From positions 33,911 through 97,910 of the forward strand of contig JAOQII010000001.1 of the NCBI GenBank assembly GCA_026134025.1: 64,000 bases of DNA, read 5' to 3'. The stretch comes from Candidatus Syntropharchaeum sp. Lineage in GTDB: Archaea > Halobacteriota > Syntropharchaeia > Syntropharchaeales > Syntropharchaeaceae. This document shows positions 1 through 8,437 of the stretch, piece by piece. Position 1 is the stretch's first letter; each line of letters opens with the position of its first letter. Position numbers and translations under genes: made by a program. Under the pieces are notes generated by a model. The model saw nothing but the letters and a program-made list of their open reading frames with translations. It was not told the origin of the DNA and ran no database searches.

Positions 1-285
1 AAATCGTCGATATGCGAGGGACGAAGCTCCGGGAAGACGTTGTTTCTGCCACTTCAGCCTGGATCTCCAACAATGAGATCTCGTCCTGTAGGGCTGGCGG
101 TGAGATGGTGGCTAACCGGAGGGTTTGTCATCACTTTTCGCCAGGGAGATCGGTCGAGGCCCGGAAGGGAGCAGGCTTACCTTGGACGTTCGGCGCTTAC
201 GGGGGTGCGAGATCGAGGCGGAATCCAGTCAAACTGGGTGGCGGAACAGCGGCGACCTGGGGCGTGCCCGCTTTCGTCCATCATA
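1..285 (+). ncRNA. ffs: Signal recognition particle 7S RNA (5' end cut by window edge)
   Basis: Helix 8 signature 'ggtcgaggcccggaagggagcaggcttacc' (~152-182) and Alu-domain-like 'aaatcgtcgatatgcgagggacgaagc'; followed by an oligo-A/T-rich segment and tRNA-Ser. 3' end approximate. Confidence 0.88.
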
Positions 286-343
286 AAAAAAGTCTTAAAT
301 AAATCGTGATATAAATATAAGAATGAGATAAATGTGGTATGAG

Positions 344-428
344 GTCGGGATAGCCCAGCGGCCTAAGGCGGTGGATTGCTAATCCATTGTCCCATCGGGA
401 CACGAGGGTTCGAATCCCTCTCCCGACG
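344..428 (+). tRNA. tRNA-Ser (anticodon GCT)
   Basis: Acceptor GTCGGGA/TCCCGAC, class II long variable arm, T-arm GAGGGTTCGAATCCCTC, anticodon loop TTGCTAA. Confidence 0.95.
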
Positions 429-445
429 TCGGAGTGTGTATAAAT

Positions 446-946
446 ATGGACAGGGAAGTATTAGAAAACCCGGTTGTATATAAGTACTTCAAGAGCCTGA
501 TCGGTGATGATGGATTAAAGGTGCTTGAAGTGATACCTGATAGCGAGATAACGGATGAAAGGATAACCGAACTCGTTGGTCTTGACCTGAATACAGTGCG
601 AAGAACACTTTATATCCTGTATGAAAGTAGATTGATGAAATATCGACGAGAGAAGAGCGAAAACAGCGGCTGGCTCACATATTACTGGCAGATTAAGGTT
701 GACGAACTCGATCGTGTAATAAACGATGAAATCGAGAAACTCAAAAAGATTTTAGAGCAGAAACTTGAGTTTGAAGATAGTAATGTCTTTTATTCATGTA
801 AATACCATTCAGTAAGGTTTGTATTTGATGATGCAGCGCAATTTGGTTTTAAATGTCCCTACTGTGAAGAGTCGCTTGATTATGAGGATAACAGTTTAGT
901 GATCGATGCGATTAAACGTAAGCTATCTGAATTGGGAAGTTTTTGA
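446..946 (+). CDS. tfe: Transcription factor E (TFIIE-alpha homologue)
   Basis: N-terminal wHTH plus C-terminal zinc ribbon (YSCKYH...FKCPYCEESL); typical archaeal TFE. Confidence 0.88.
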   Translation: MDREVLENPVVYKYFKSLIGDDGLKVLEVIPDSEITDERITELVGLDLNTVRRTLYILYESRLMKYRREKSENSGWLTYYWQIKVDELDRVINDEIEKLKKILEQKLEFEDSNVFYSCKYHSVRFVFDDAAQFGFKCPYCEESLDYEDNSLVIDAIKRKLSELGSF

Positions 947-1954
947 GTGAACAGAGATGTTTGCCTCGAGATCTTGCGAAATGCTGGGTGTAATAGTGAA
1001 GTAATACAGCATTCGGTCGCTGTAGCGGATCTGGCGCTTGAGATATGCGATACGCGATGGAAGGATCTGGCAGATCATGAACTTATCGAGGCTGGCGCAC
1101 TGCTGCACGATATAGGAAGATCGAGAACCCAGGGAATTCATCATGCCGTGGTTGGGGCAGCAATCGGGCGGGAACTCGGGCTTGATCCACGACTTGTTCT
1201 GATAATAGAGCGGCATATCGGAGCAGGCATAACCCAGGATGAGGCAGAAGCATTAGGACTTCCTGCAAAGGATTATATACCGGAGACGATCGAAGAGAAG
1301 ATCGTTGCACACGCTGATAACCTCGTGGATGGCACAGATAGGATCACGTTCGATGAACGGATCAGACAGGTAGAGGAGAAACTCACGGCATCGCACGTCA
1401 ATCGAATGATCAAGCTTCACAACGAGGTCTGTGGCAGAGAACCCGATATCGCGATTTTCTGGGGTTTTGCAAATATAAAAGATGTGAAGTACCTGATGAA
1501 CGAGATTTCGAAGCTCGAACAGGATCATAATCTTGCTATACAGATTGTTGGTGCAGCATTTGTGGCAGGTGAGGGGCACGTAATATCAGCGGTTAAGAAA
1601 GCGATCCGTTCGATAAGGGAGGAAAAGGCGATCGCATCCAATCTGGGTCTCGAAATTCTTCTATATCTTGCTGGAACGCGTAATATCAGCAAAGCCCTGA
1701 AAATCGGAGTTAAAGAGGGTAGAAGCGATGTTGTGGTGTTGATCATCGGTGATACAATCGAGGATGGTATTAAGGAGAAAGTCTTTGAACTTCTCTCATT
1801 TGAGCCTTCTGCCATTGCAAGCTTTGACGAGGGTAGAAGGAATCGTTTAATAGAATTTTTTGAGATAACAGCAGAAGAACTTGCCTCTGTGGGTGAGAAT
1901 AAGCTCGAAAAGCTTGTAATGGAACGAGTTGCACTCCTCGATCTGACTAAATGA
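947..1954 (+). CDS. HD-domain phosphohydrolase fused to KEOPS subunit Cgi121-like domain
   Basis: N-term HD motifs (HSVAVADLAL, GALLHDIGR, HADNLVDG); C-term 'ASNLGLEILLYLAGTRNISKALKIGVKEG' typical of Cgi121; GTG start directly after the tfe stop. Confidence 0.8.
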   Translation: MNRDVCLEILRNAGCNSEVIQHSVAVADLALEICDTRWKDLADHELIEAGALLHDIGRSRTQGIHHAVVGAAIGRELGLDPRLVLIIERHIGAGITQDEAEALGLPAKDYIPETIEEKIVAHADNLVDGTDRITFDERIRQVEEKLTASHVNRMIKLHNEVCGREPDIAIFWGFANIKDVKYLMNEISKLEQDHNLAIQIVGAAFVAGEGHVISAVKKAIRSIREEKAIASNLGLEILLYLAGTRNISKALKIGVKEGRSDVVVLIIGDTIEDGIKEKVFELLSFEPSAIASFDEGRRNRLIEFFEITAEELASVGENKLEKLVMERVALLDLTK

Positions 1955-1960
1955 AAATTT

Positions 1961-1996
1961 CGAAATTTAACAATATGGATATTAAATTAAATTTCG
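1961..1996. repeat. Perfect 10-bp inverted repeat (CGAAATTTAA/TTAAATTTCG), candidate terminator or operator
   Basis: Arms 1961-1970 and 1987-1996, 7 nt after the HD-Cgi121 stop codon. Confidence 0.45.
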
Positions 1997-2089
1997 TTAG
2001 AGTTAACAAAAAAATCGATGATAACCCTGCAAAAGCTTTACAGAAACTTTTCCCTGTAGATATATTTAAATACCTGTATGTTCAAAGGG

Positions 2090-2178
2090 TTGTTAAGGAG
2101 ATTTGGCATCCATCCATCCCCTCAGTATTTGTTTTGCGGTGCCAAATTTCTCCTATCTTTATCTGGATGTGAATATTT
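2090..2178 (+). ncRNA. Candidate small structured RNA
   Basis: TATA-like 'atatatttaaatac' (~2059-2072) about 25 nt upstream; inverted repeat aggagatttggca (2096-2108)/tgccaaatttctcct (2140-2154); T-rich 'atattttta' at ~2173-2181. Confidence 0.35.
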
Positions 2179-2556
2179 TTATCCTATCAGAACCGCGTTT
2201 ATGACACCGTCCTGCCCCGGTCTCCCGGTCACAACCGCATCACCAAGTTCTGTCTTTATCACAGCACCTCGGGTTATGATGTTACGCCTTACATAGTGCG
2301 GGTTTGCCGGGTTATCGACCACCGTCTCGATCTTTGCCTTCTGAGTCTTACCACTCGTTTTATCTGTTACATTTGCATATAAACCTCTAAAAAGCTTGAC
2401 CTTTCTGTTTCCACCACGAACCCGCTGTACTTTTTTTCTCTCCTCTCCAATATGGGTGGTGGTGCTCGGTCTCCCAATCTCAAACTTCTTCTTACCACAA
2501 CTTCGCTTGTATCTGCCACCTGATGGCTTTCGTTGTGATCTACCCTGCCACTTCAT
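2179..2556 (-). CDS. rps8e: 30S ribosomal protein S8e
   Basis: [17 protein letters not shown]... typical S8e. Confidence 0.96.
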   Translation of the reverse strand: MKWQGRSQRKPSGGRYKRSCGKKKFEIGRPSTTTHIGEERKKVQRVRGGNRKVKLFRGLYANVTDKTSGKTQKAKIETVVDNPANPHYVRRNIITRGAVIKTELGDAVVTGRPGQDGVINAVLIG

Positions 2557-2667
2557 AATAAATCTCCGTTTATACCGACTGTGAGGGTATATTTAATAGT
2601 TTGTATGAGACGTTTTATAAGGTTGCAGGAGAAGTATAAAGGTGATCAGGACGCGAGGTATCATAAG

Positions 2668-3507
2668 ATGGTCGAGCAGAGATCAATAACCAGGGAACTT
2701 GTTCTTTTATTTGAAGAGCATGAGAAGGAACTCATCGATCTATGGATGACGAAGATGAAGCAGCTCAAACTCATCAAAGGGCTTTCAGATGATGAACGGG
2801 AGCAGGAGTTTAGAAATATATATCGTGCAAGTCTTAGCGCGTTCAAAACAGGAGATTACAGCGAGGTTGAGAACTATACAAGCAAGATAGCAAAGCGAGG
2901 CGCGCTGCAAGGCATACCGGTAGACGAGATTCTCTTAAGTTTCCTGAAGCTTCGTGATGTGCGCCTCAGAAAACTGTTCATAACCTACCAGGGCGATCTC
3001 GCAAAGCTTCTTGAGGCGCTCGACTGCTTTGAGAAAGTCTCAAACAGGATCTTCTCAATCTTTGTTCTGGCACTGATAAGAGAGCGAGAGGAGACGATTC
3101 ATGAGCAGCAGCGCGCCTTGCTTGAACTCTCAACACCCGTACTCCAGCTTCGGGATGAGGCACTGGTGGTCCCATTGATCGGCGTGATCGATTCAGAAAG
3201 GGCATCGAGGATCGTGGAAGAGCTGCTTCAAAGAATCGTTGAGACGCAGGCCTCGGTTGTTGTGATGGATATGACTGGTGTTCCTATCATCGATACAGCG
3301 GTCGCAAACCACATACTAAAAACCGTACAGGCTTCAAAGCTCCTTGGGGCTGAGACGATACTCACAGGAATAAGTCCTGCAAATGCACAGACGATCGTAA
3401 CGCTGGGAATTGACCTTTCCATGATTCGTACGAGAAGCACGCTTCGAGAAGGGATCAAATTAATGCATACAATGCTTGGATTGGAAATTCGAAGGAGGGA
3501 TGAGTAA
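2668..3507 (+). CDS. rsbR: RsbR-like stressosome scaffold (RsbRD_N-type N-terminus plus STAS domain)
   Basis: C-terminal STAS with 'VVMDMTGVPIIDTAVANHI'; helical N-terminus; followed by rsbS-rsbT-rsbX-like genes. Confidence 0.87.
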   Translation: MVEQRSITRELVLLFEEHEKELIDLWMTKMKQLKLIKGLSDDEREQEFRNIYRASLSAFKTGDYSEVENYTSKIAKRGALQGIPVDEILLSFLKLRDVRLRKLFITYQGDLAKLLEALDCFEKVSNRIFSIFVLALIREREETIHEQQRALLELSTPVLQLRDEALVVPLIGVIDSERASRIVEELLQRIVETQASVVVMDMTGVPIIDTAVANHILKTVQASKLLGAETILTGISPANAQTIVTLGIDLSMIRTRSTLREGIKLMHTMLGLEIRRRDE

Positions 3508-3863
3508 TGATTATTCCGATACTCAAGATCGGTGATGTACTGATCGTAACACTTCAGAGTGAGCTTACTGATCGTGAGGTTGAGGAACTGAGCCACGACA
3601 TCCTTGATAAGATAAATAAAGTCGGGGCAGAAGGGGTTATAATCGATATAACCGCCCTAAAAGTCGTTGACAGTTTCATGGCGAGATCCCTCAATTCGAT
3701 AGCAAGTGCTGCGACACTGCTCGGTTCAGAGGTTGTCGTGGTTGGCATCCAGCCAGCAGTTGCACTGACGCTCGTGGAACTGGGGCTCAGGGTAAGCTGG
3801 GGCGTCAAGACCGCACTGAACCTTGAGAAAGGACTTGAGATCCTCAAGAAGGAGCGAGCTTAA
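3507..3863 (+). CDS. rsbS: RsbS-like STAS-domain protein
   Basis: Single STAS domain 'IIDITALKVVDSFMARSL' with the phospho-acceptor Ser context of RsbS; overlaps the rsbR end. Confidence 0.88.
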   Translation: MIIPILKIGDVLIVTLQSELTDREVEELSHDILDKINKVGAEGVIIDITALKVVDSFMARSLNSIASAATLLGSEVVVVGIQPAVALTLVELGLRVSWGVKTALNLEKGLEILKKERA

Positions 3864-3876
3864 GTGAGGATTAAGG

Positions 3877-4275
3877 ATGGACGAACAGATGATCGAAGTG
3901 AAGAATGATACTGACATAATTCGTGTAAGGCGTATTGTTCGAGAGATGGCAGTTGAGATCGGATTTGGAGAGCTCGATCAGACACGAATTATAACCGCGA
4001 TCTCGGAGCTTACCCGCAACATAATCGTTCATGCAAGTTCTGGAAAAGTTTTGATCAAGGAAGTTCAGAAAACCGGGAAGAGAGGTATTGAGATTACCTG
4101 TGCAGACGAAGGACCTGGAATCGTTGATATCGAGCTGGCACTCAAGGATGGTTATACAACGTCAGGCGGTCTCGGGATCGGGATGACCGGGGCGAGGCGG
4201 TTGATGGATGAGTTTAAGGTGGAATCTGTCGTAGGAAGTGGCACCACGGTGATCGTGAAGAAATGGATGAAGTGA
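3877..4275 (+). CDS. rsbT: RsbT-like anti-sigma-type serine kinase (GHKL ATPase)
   Basis: N-box 'ISELTRNIIVHA', 'DEGPGI', 'GGLGIGMTGARRLMDEF'. Confidence 0.9.
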   Translation: MDEQMIEVKNDTDIIRVRRIVREMAVEIGFGELDQTRIITAISELTRNIIVHASSGKVLIKEVQKTGKRGIEITCADEGPGIVDIELALKDGYTTSGGLGIGMTGARRLMDEFKVESVVGSGTTVIVKKWMK

Positions 4276-4847
4276 AGCTGGGTGTTGCAACGCGCCCAAC
4301 TTTGGGTTACGTTGAAAATGGGGACGGATACTTCATTGAGCGGTGGGATGATAAACTATTTCTTGCGGTATTCGATGGTCTTGGGCATGGTTCGGTAGCA
4401 GCAAAAGCATCAGAAATTTGTCTTACTACACTTAAGAAGACCTATACAAAGGACCTACCCACGATCTTCAGCGTCTGCGATCATGAACTTAAGCGGACAA
4501 GGGGGGTTGTTATGGGTATCGCCCTCATCGATCTCTCAAGACGCGCTTTAAAATATGCTGGCGTGGGCAACATCACAACGAAAGTTATGGGACCTCGGCA
4601 AAGTACGCATCTCATCTCGATGGATGGAATTGTGGGATACAACCTTCCAAGGATCAGGATCTTTCCATACCAGCTCGAGAGAGGAGATCTTCTCATAATG
4701 CACTCAGATGGGATCTCATCCACAAGCCTCTCAAAGTACCCGCGCGAAAGGATGAGAAATTTTGACCCCCAGCGTGTTGCAGACGAGGTCCTGAATGGCT
4801 ATGCTAAAAAAGAAGATGATGCGACGATACTGATCGCCCATATCTGA
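4263..4847 (+). CDS. rsbX: RsbX-like PP2C/SpoIIE-family phosphatase
   Basis: 'AVFDGLGHG', 'LIMHSDGIS', 'KKEDDATILI' PP2C motifs; overlaps the rsbT end. Confidence 0.86.
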   Translation: MDEVKLGVATRPTLGYVENGDGYFIERWDDKLFLAVFDGLGHGSVAAKASEICLTTLKKTYTKDLPTIFSVCDHELKRTRGVVMGIALIDLSRRALKYAGVGNITTKVMGPRQSTHLISMDGIVGYNLPRIRIFPYQLERGDLLIMHSDGISSTSLSKYPRERMRNFDPQRVADEVLNGYAKKEDDATILIAHI

Positions 4848-4946
4848 AACTGATCATAGACCCTGATCATCGTGGTGAGTACCTTTATATAGAAGTGCAT
4901 CAAGAAAGTATGCTATGCTTCAGGTGATATAGAGGAGGTAGAAAAA

Positions 4947-5243
4947 ATGAGTAAGTGGTTATGGCCCCAACCAAACAAGAAAAATTGGCTCGTCATCACA
5001 GATGAGAAGAAAGGAACGATAAAAGTATACAACGAGAAAGGCGAACTTTTGACCGATAAAACAAACCTGAGTGAAGTTGTGGTGAAACTGATCGAGAAGA
5101 ACTTCTTTGATACAGTCGGTGTAAAGCTCTCTGAACTTGGTGAACCTCTAAACCCCGCAATGGAAGGTTTTGAAAGGGAAGAAGAGAGCAAAGAGACTGT
5201 AAAGAAATCTGGCTTCAAAGAGCCGGATCCGATGTTTGCTTGA
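4947..5243 (+). CDS. Small hypothetical protein (98 aa)
   Basis: Good ribosome binding site (gaggaggtag) and TATA-like box upstream; charged coding-like sequence, family not recognised. Confidence 0.7.
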   Translation: MSKWLWPQPNKKNWLVITDEKKGTIKVYNEKGELLTDKTNLSEVVVKLIEKNFFDTVGVKLSELGEPLNPAMEGFEREEESKETVKKSGFKEPDPMFA

Positions 5244-5245
5244 TA

Positions 5246-6601
5246 TCAATAACCGAGCACCTCAATGATTTTTTTAACTTTTGAGGTGACTTCCAGTCCT
5301 TTTCTGCCGGTTATTCTCACCATAGCTTCCTTGCCGATCCCACCTTTATCATAGATCACATCAGGGATAGTCCTGAGCTCTTTTATTACAGACTCAACGC
5401 CCCAGTCCATCGTTTTCACACCTTCTGGCTCATCTTCCCGCTCAAAAGCTGCTGATTCGAGTCCAATATCAGAACAGGCGTTTATTATTTGCTCACTGTA
5501 TCGCATGTTAAAGCATGCTCGCATATCAGGATCGAATCGCATCAGCGCAAGAACAATCCGCGCGATATGGTCACTCGCCCCAAACTCGATCGGGCCAACC
5601 TGAATCGCAGCATCACCGCATCTTACGATCCTGCCACGTACCGCTGCAACATCATCTATTCCTTCTGCATCAGGAATCGCAACCGCGAGGTTTGATCCAA
5701 CCTCTGGCAGAAATGTGGCGATATCGAGTTTTAGAAGCTCAGCCACGGCACCTTTTAGATCCTCAAGTACGATGTAACGTTCGGCAGCATTTATCAAGCG
5801 TTTTGACTGGTTGATAGGCAAGAATCCAGATCCTACAGGATAAGCATTTTTGATAGCCTCTGTAACAAAGCGCTTTGCAAATATCGCAGCATCAAGAAGA
5901 TCTTCTCCATGGAAAAGATTCACCGCTAAAGCTGCTGTGTATGTACAACCTGTCCCGTGAAAATCCCCTCCAACGAGATCCATCCCCTCACCAATTGAGC
6001 TAAACTCCCCATCACGATCGAGGAGAAGATCAATACCATCGAGATGTCCTCCAGTTATTATCACATTTTCTGCGCCGATCTTTTTTATCGCAACCGCAGC
6101 CTTCTTTGCAGCCTCGATATTTCTGATCCTGAGATTGGTGAGTTTCTCTGCCTCAAATATGTTTGGTGTTACAAGGTAAGAATGCGCCACAAGTTCCTTC
6201 TTCAGATCCTCTAACGCCAGTTCATCGAGAAGCGCTCCATCTGTCGAGGATCTTATGACTGGATCGAGTATTAGGGGTGTGTTAAGCCCGGATAGTTCCT
6301 CAGCGATTACCTTGATAACATCAGATCCGCCGACCATCCCAACTTTAACGAGGGCTACCTGCATGTCATCTATGATCGCTCGAATCTGTGACCTGATAAC
6401 CTCTACCGGTAGATCAAACCGACTGATGAAGCTTGACGTGTTCTGGGAGGTCACCGATGTTATGACAGAGACGCCGTATACACCAAGGACCTGAAACGTC
6501 TTGAGATCTGCCTGAATACCTGCGCCTGCAGAAGGATCAGAGCCCCCGATCGTTAGAAGAACCTCCCGGCGCGGCATCGTATCAGTAATCAATCTCGCCA
6601 T
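5246..6601 (-). CDS. thiDN: Bifunctional HMP kinase/HMP-P kinase fused to ThiN thiamine-phosphate synthase
   Basis: ThiD motifs (TIGGSDPSAGAGIQADLKTF; GTGCTYTAALA) plus ThiN-like C-terminal domain. Confidence 0.92.
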   Translation of the reverse strand: MARLITDTMPRREVLLTIGGSDPSAGAGIQADLKTFQVLGVYGVSVITSVTSQNTSSFISRFDLPVEVIRSQIRAIIDDMQVALVKVGMVGGSDVIKVIAEELSGLNTPLILDPVIRSSTDGALLDELALEDLKKELVAHSYLVTPNIFEAEKLTNLRIRNIEAAKKAAVAIKKIGAENVIITGGHLDGIDLLLDRDGEFSSIGEGMDLVGGDFHGTGCTYTAALAVNLFHGEDLLDAAIFAKRFVTEAIKNAYPVGSGFLPINQSKRLINAAERYIVLEDLKGAVAELLKLDIATFLPEVGSNLAVAIPDAEGIDDVAAVRGRIVRCGDAAIQVGPIEFGASDHIARIVLALMRFDPDMRACFNMRYSEQIINACSDIGLESAAFEREDEPEGVKTMDWGVESVIKELRTIPDVIYDKGGIGKEAMVRITGRKGLEVTSKVKKIIEVLGY

Positions 6602-7436
6602 CGTAGATGATATTGGCTTTGCCTGTCAGGTATGCACCATCCTCTGTAAGTGTCACTTTGAGCACTCCACCAAGGGCACGGACAGTGACCTCTCTTGAAG
6701 GATCGATCATCTTCAGCTTCTCCAGTGCGTATACAGCAGCGGTTGCACCTGTGCCGCATGATAATGTCTCGCCCACGCCGCGTTCATACGTCCTGATATC
6801 AAAGTCATTTAGATCATTCACCTCAACAAACTGGACGTTTGTCCGGCGTGGGAAGGCATCATGGTTCTCGATGAAACTACCAAGACTATCGACGTCTGTT
6901 CCATAGAGGTTATCGACAACAGAAACAGCATGTGGGTTTCCGATGTTGAGAGCCGTTATCTTGATCGTTCCGATCTCATCGTTTACATACAGATCTGTAT
7001 CGATCGCAAAATCCCCATTCCCTTCCATCGGGATGAGTTTTCGCTCAAATTCCGCTCTCCCCATCAGGACCCTCACTTCTTCGACAACTCCATCATTTAC
7101 GATTACCTCAGGTGTGATCACGCCTCCAAGTGTCTCGACGGTTATCTTCTTCTCCTTTACGATACCGCGCTCATAGACATACTTTGCAAAACATCTCATC
7201 CCGTTACCAGACATCTCTGCCTCAGAGCCGTCCGGGTTGAATATCCGCATCTGCACATCACAGATACCTGAAGGAGATATAAATATCACCCCATCTGCAC
7301 CAATAGAGAATTTTCTCTCACAAACACGCTTTGCGAACGTAGCTTTATCTACCTCTGGGATAACTTCGCCATCCATCTCATCTATTATGATAAAATCGTT
7401 GCCAGTACCCTCTACCTTCGTAAATTTAACTTCCAT
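6582..7436 (-). CDS. dapF: Diaminopimelate epimerase
   Basis: EGTGNDFIIID, MSGNGMRCFAKY, ETLSCGTGATAA. Confidence 0.95.
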   Translation of the reverse strand: MEVKFTKVEGTGNDFIIIDEMDGEVIPEVDKATFAKRVCERKFSIGADGVIFISPSGICDVQMRIFNPDGSEAEMSGNGMRCFAKYVYERGIVKEKKITVETLGGVITPEVIVNDGVVEEVRVLMGRAEFERKLIPMEGNGDFAIDTDLYVNDEIGTIKITALNIGNPHAVSVVDNLYGTDVDSLGSFIENHDAFPRRTNVQFVEVNDLNDFDIRTYERGVGETLSCGTGATAAVYALEKLKMIDPSREVTVRALGGVLKVTLTEDGAYLTGKANIIYDGEIDY

Positions 7437-7461
7437 ATCTCGATTCCTCCCTTAGAGAATA

Positions 7462-8100
7462 CTATACATCTTCCGATACAAGCTCAGTAAATACAAGTGT
7501 TCCAGAAATCTTCTTGACCTTGACCTTGACGACGTCGCCTTTCCGGTTGTAGGGGATGTAGAAGAGGTACTTATCCATCCTTGCAATCCCATCGCCTTTA
7601 CGCCCAACATCCTCGATCTTGAGCTCATAGATGCCACCGACCTCTACAAGAGGTGCTTTTTCAACCTTCTTCTGCCTGCTTCGCTTGAGTATTGAACGAT
7701 GAGCACCACAGGCATCACATTCAAGCACCATGATTCGTCCGTTCTTTATCAGGTGTGTATCAGGACCGCCGCATTCAGAACAGATGACATACTCTTCAAG
7801 ATATGAATCAAGGAGGTTTTCTACATTCTGGGGGCTGAACTTTCCCTGAAAGATCGCTCTGCTACCTTCTATCTTTCCTGCGGTACCAAGCTCCCTCAAA
7901 AGATATTTCATAAGATGGTCTCGGTCGCGGTTGATGTAGTCGACGATCGCCCCAAAATTATCGAATATCGATGTCTTACCTTCGATGAATACGCTTGGTT
8001 TTGGCATCGTGAACCTCGATGTTGTATCAACGATTCTCGGGACGCGTTCTAAAGCCCTATCAAGCAATCCTATGTATTCTTCACTGCTTTCTGCCTCCAT
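7462..8100 (-). CDS. Translation initiation factor aIF2-beta with C-terminal TRAM domain
   Basis: aIF2-beta core with zinc ribbon CSECGGPDTHLIK...CDACGAHR; TRAM-like C-terminus GGIYELKIEDVGRKGDGIAR. Confidence 0.88.
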   Translation of the reverse strand: MEAESSEEYIGLLDRALERVPRIVDTTSRFTMPKPSVFIEGKTSIFDNFGAIVDYINRDRDHLMKYLLRELGTAGKIEGSRAIFQGKFSPQNVENLLDSYLEEYVICSECGGPDTHLIKNGRIMVLECDACGAHRSILKRSRQKKVEKAPLVEVGGIYELKIEDVGRKGDGIARMDKYLFYIPYNRKGDVVKVKVKKISGTLVFTELVSEDV

Positions 8101-8140
8101 CCTGCAAACCTCTTTTTTTATCCACAATTTATAAATTAAG

Positions 8141-8310
8141 TGGGGCTGGTGCGATTCGAACACACGATCGACGGGTCTCTCCGATTATCAGTGCTCCAAC
8201 GGGTCATCATTATCCTGAAAGATCGCGTCCGACCTTCTCGATTCAGTAGACCCATTGTTCATCATATTACCGCTGGAGCCCGTCGCCATTCCTGACTAGG
8301 CCACAGCCCC
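8141..8310 (-). tRNA. tRNA-Trp (CCA) with 96-nt intron (8177-8272)
   Basis: 5' exon GGGGCTGTGGCCTAGTCAGGAATGGCGACGGGCTCCAG (8310-8273), 3' exon ACCCGTCGATCGTGTGTTCGAATCGCACCAGCCCCA (8176-8141); intron after position 37. Confidence 0.93.
8177..8272 (-). ncRNA. Box C/D guide RNA within the tRNA-Trp intron
   Basis: Box C ATGATGA, D' CTGA, C' ATGATGA, D CTGA; guides complementary to the anticodon-loop region of its own tRNA. Confidence 0.88.
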
Positions 8311-8437
8311 TCCAACAATTCTTACTATACTTCTTTCTAATTATATCTTTCGCAGGGCATGATCATTTCCTTACAGCCACATAGAAAGCTTCATATAAAT
8401 ACAGAGAGGTATTGTAAGAAAAGAGACGTGATATCGA

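Noticed and set aside
12-309. Two overlapping ORFs (96 and 89 aa) at the left edge
   Set aside because: They lie within the SRP 7S RNA; helix 8 signature explains the conserved sequence.
1951-2296. Short plus-strand ORFs (73 and 72 aa) between HD-Cgi121 and rps8e
   Set aside because: No coding character or ribosome binding site; the region is better explained by hairpins and antisense rps8e sequence.
8019-8249. 76-aa ORF containing 'GAGAIRTHDRRVS'
   Set aside because: Runs through the antisense strand of tRNA-Trp and the 5' end of the aIF2-beta gene.
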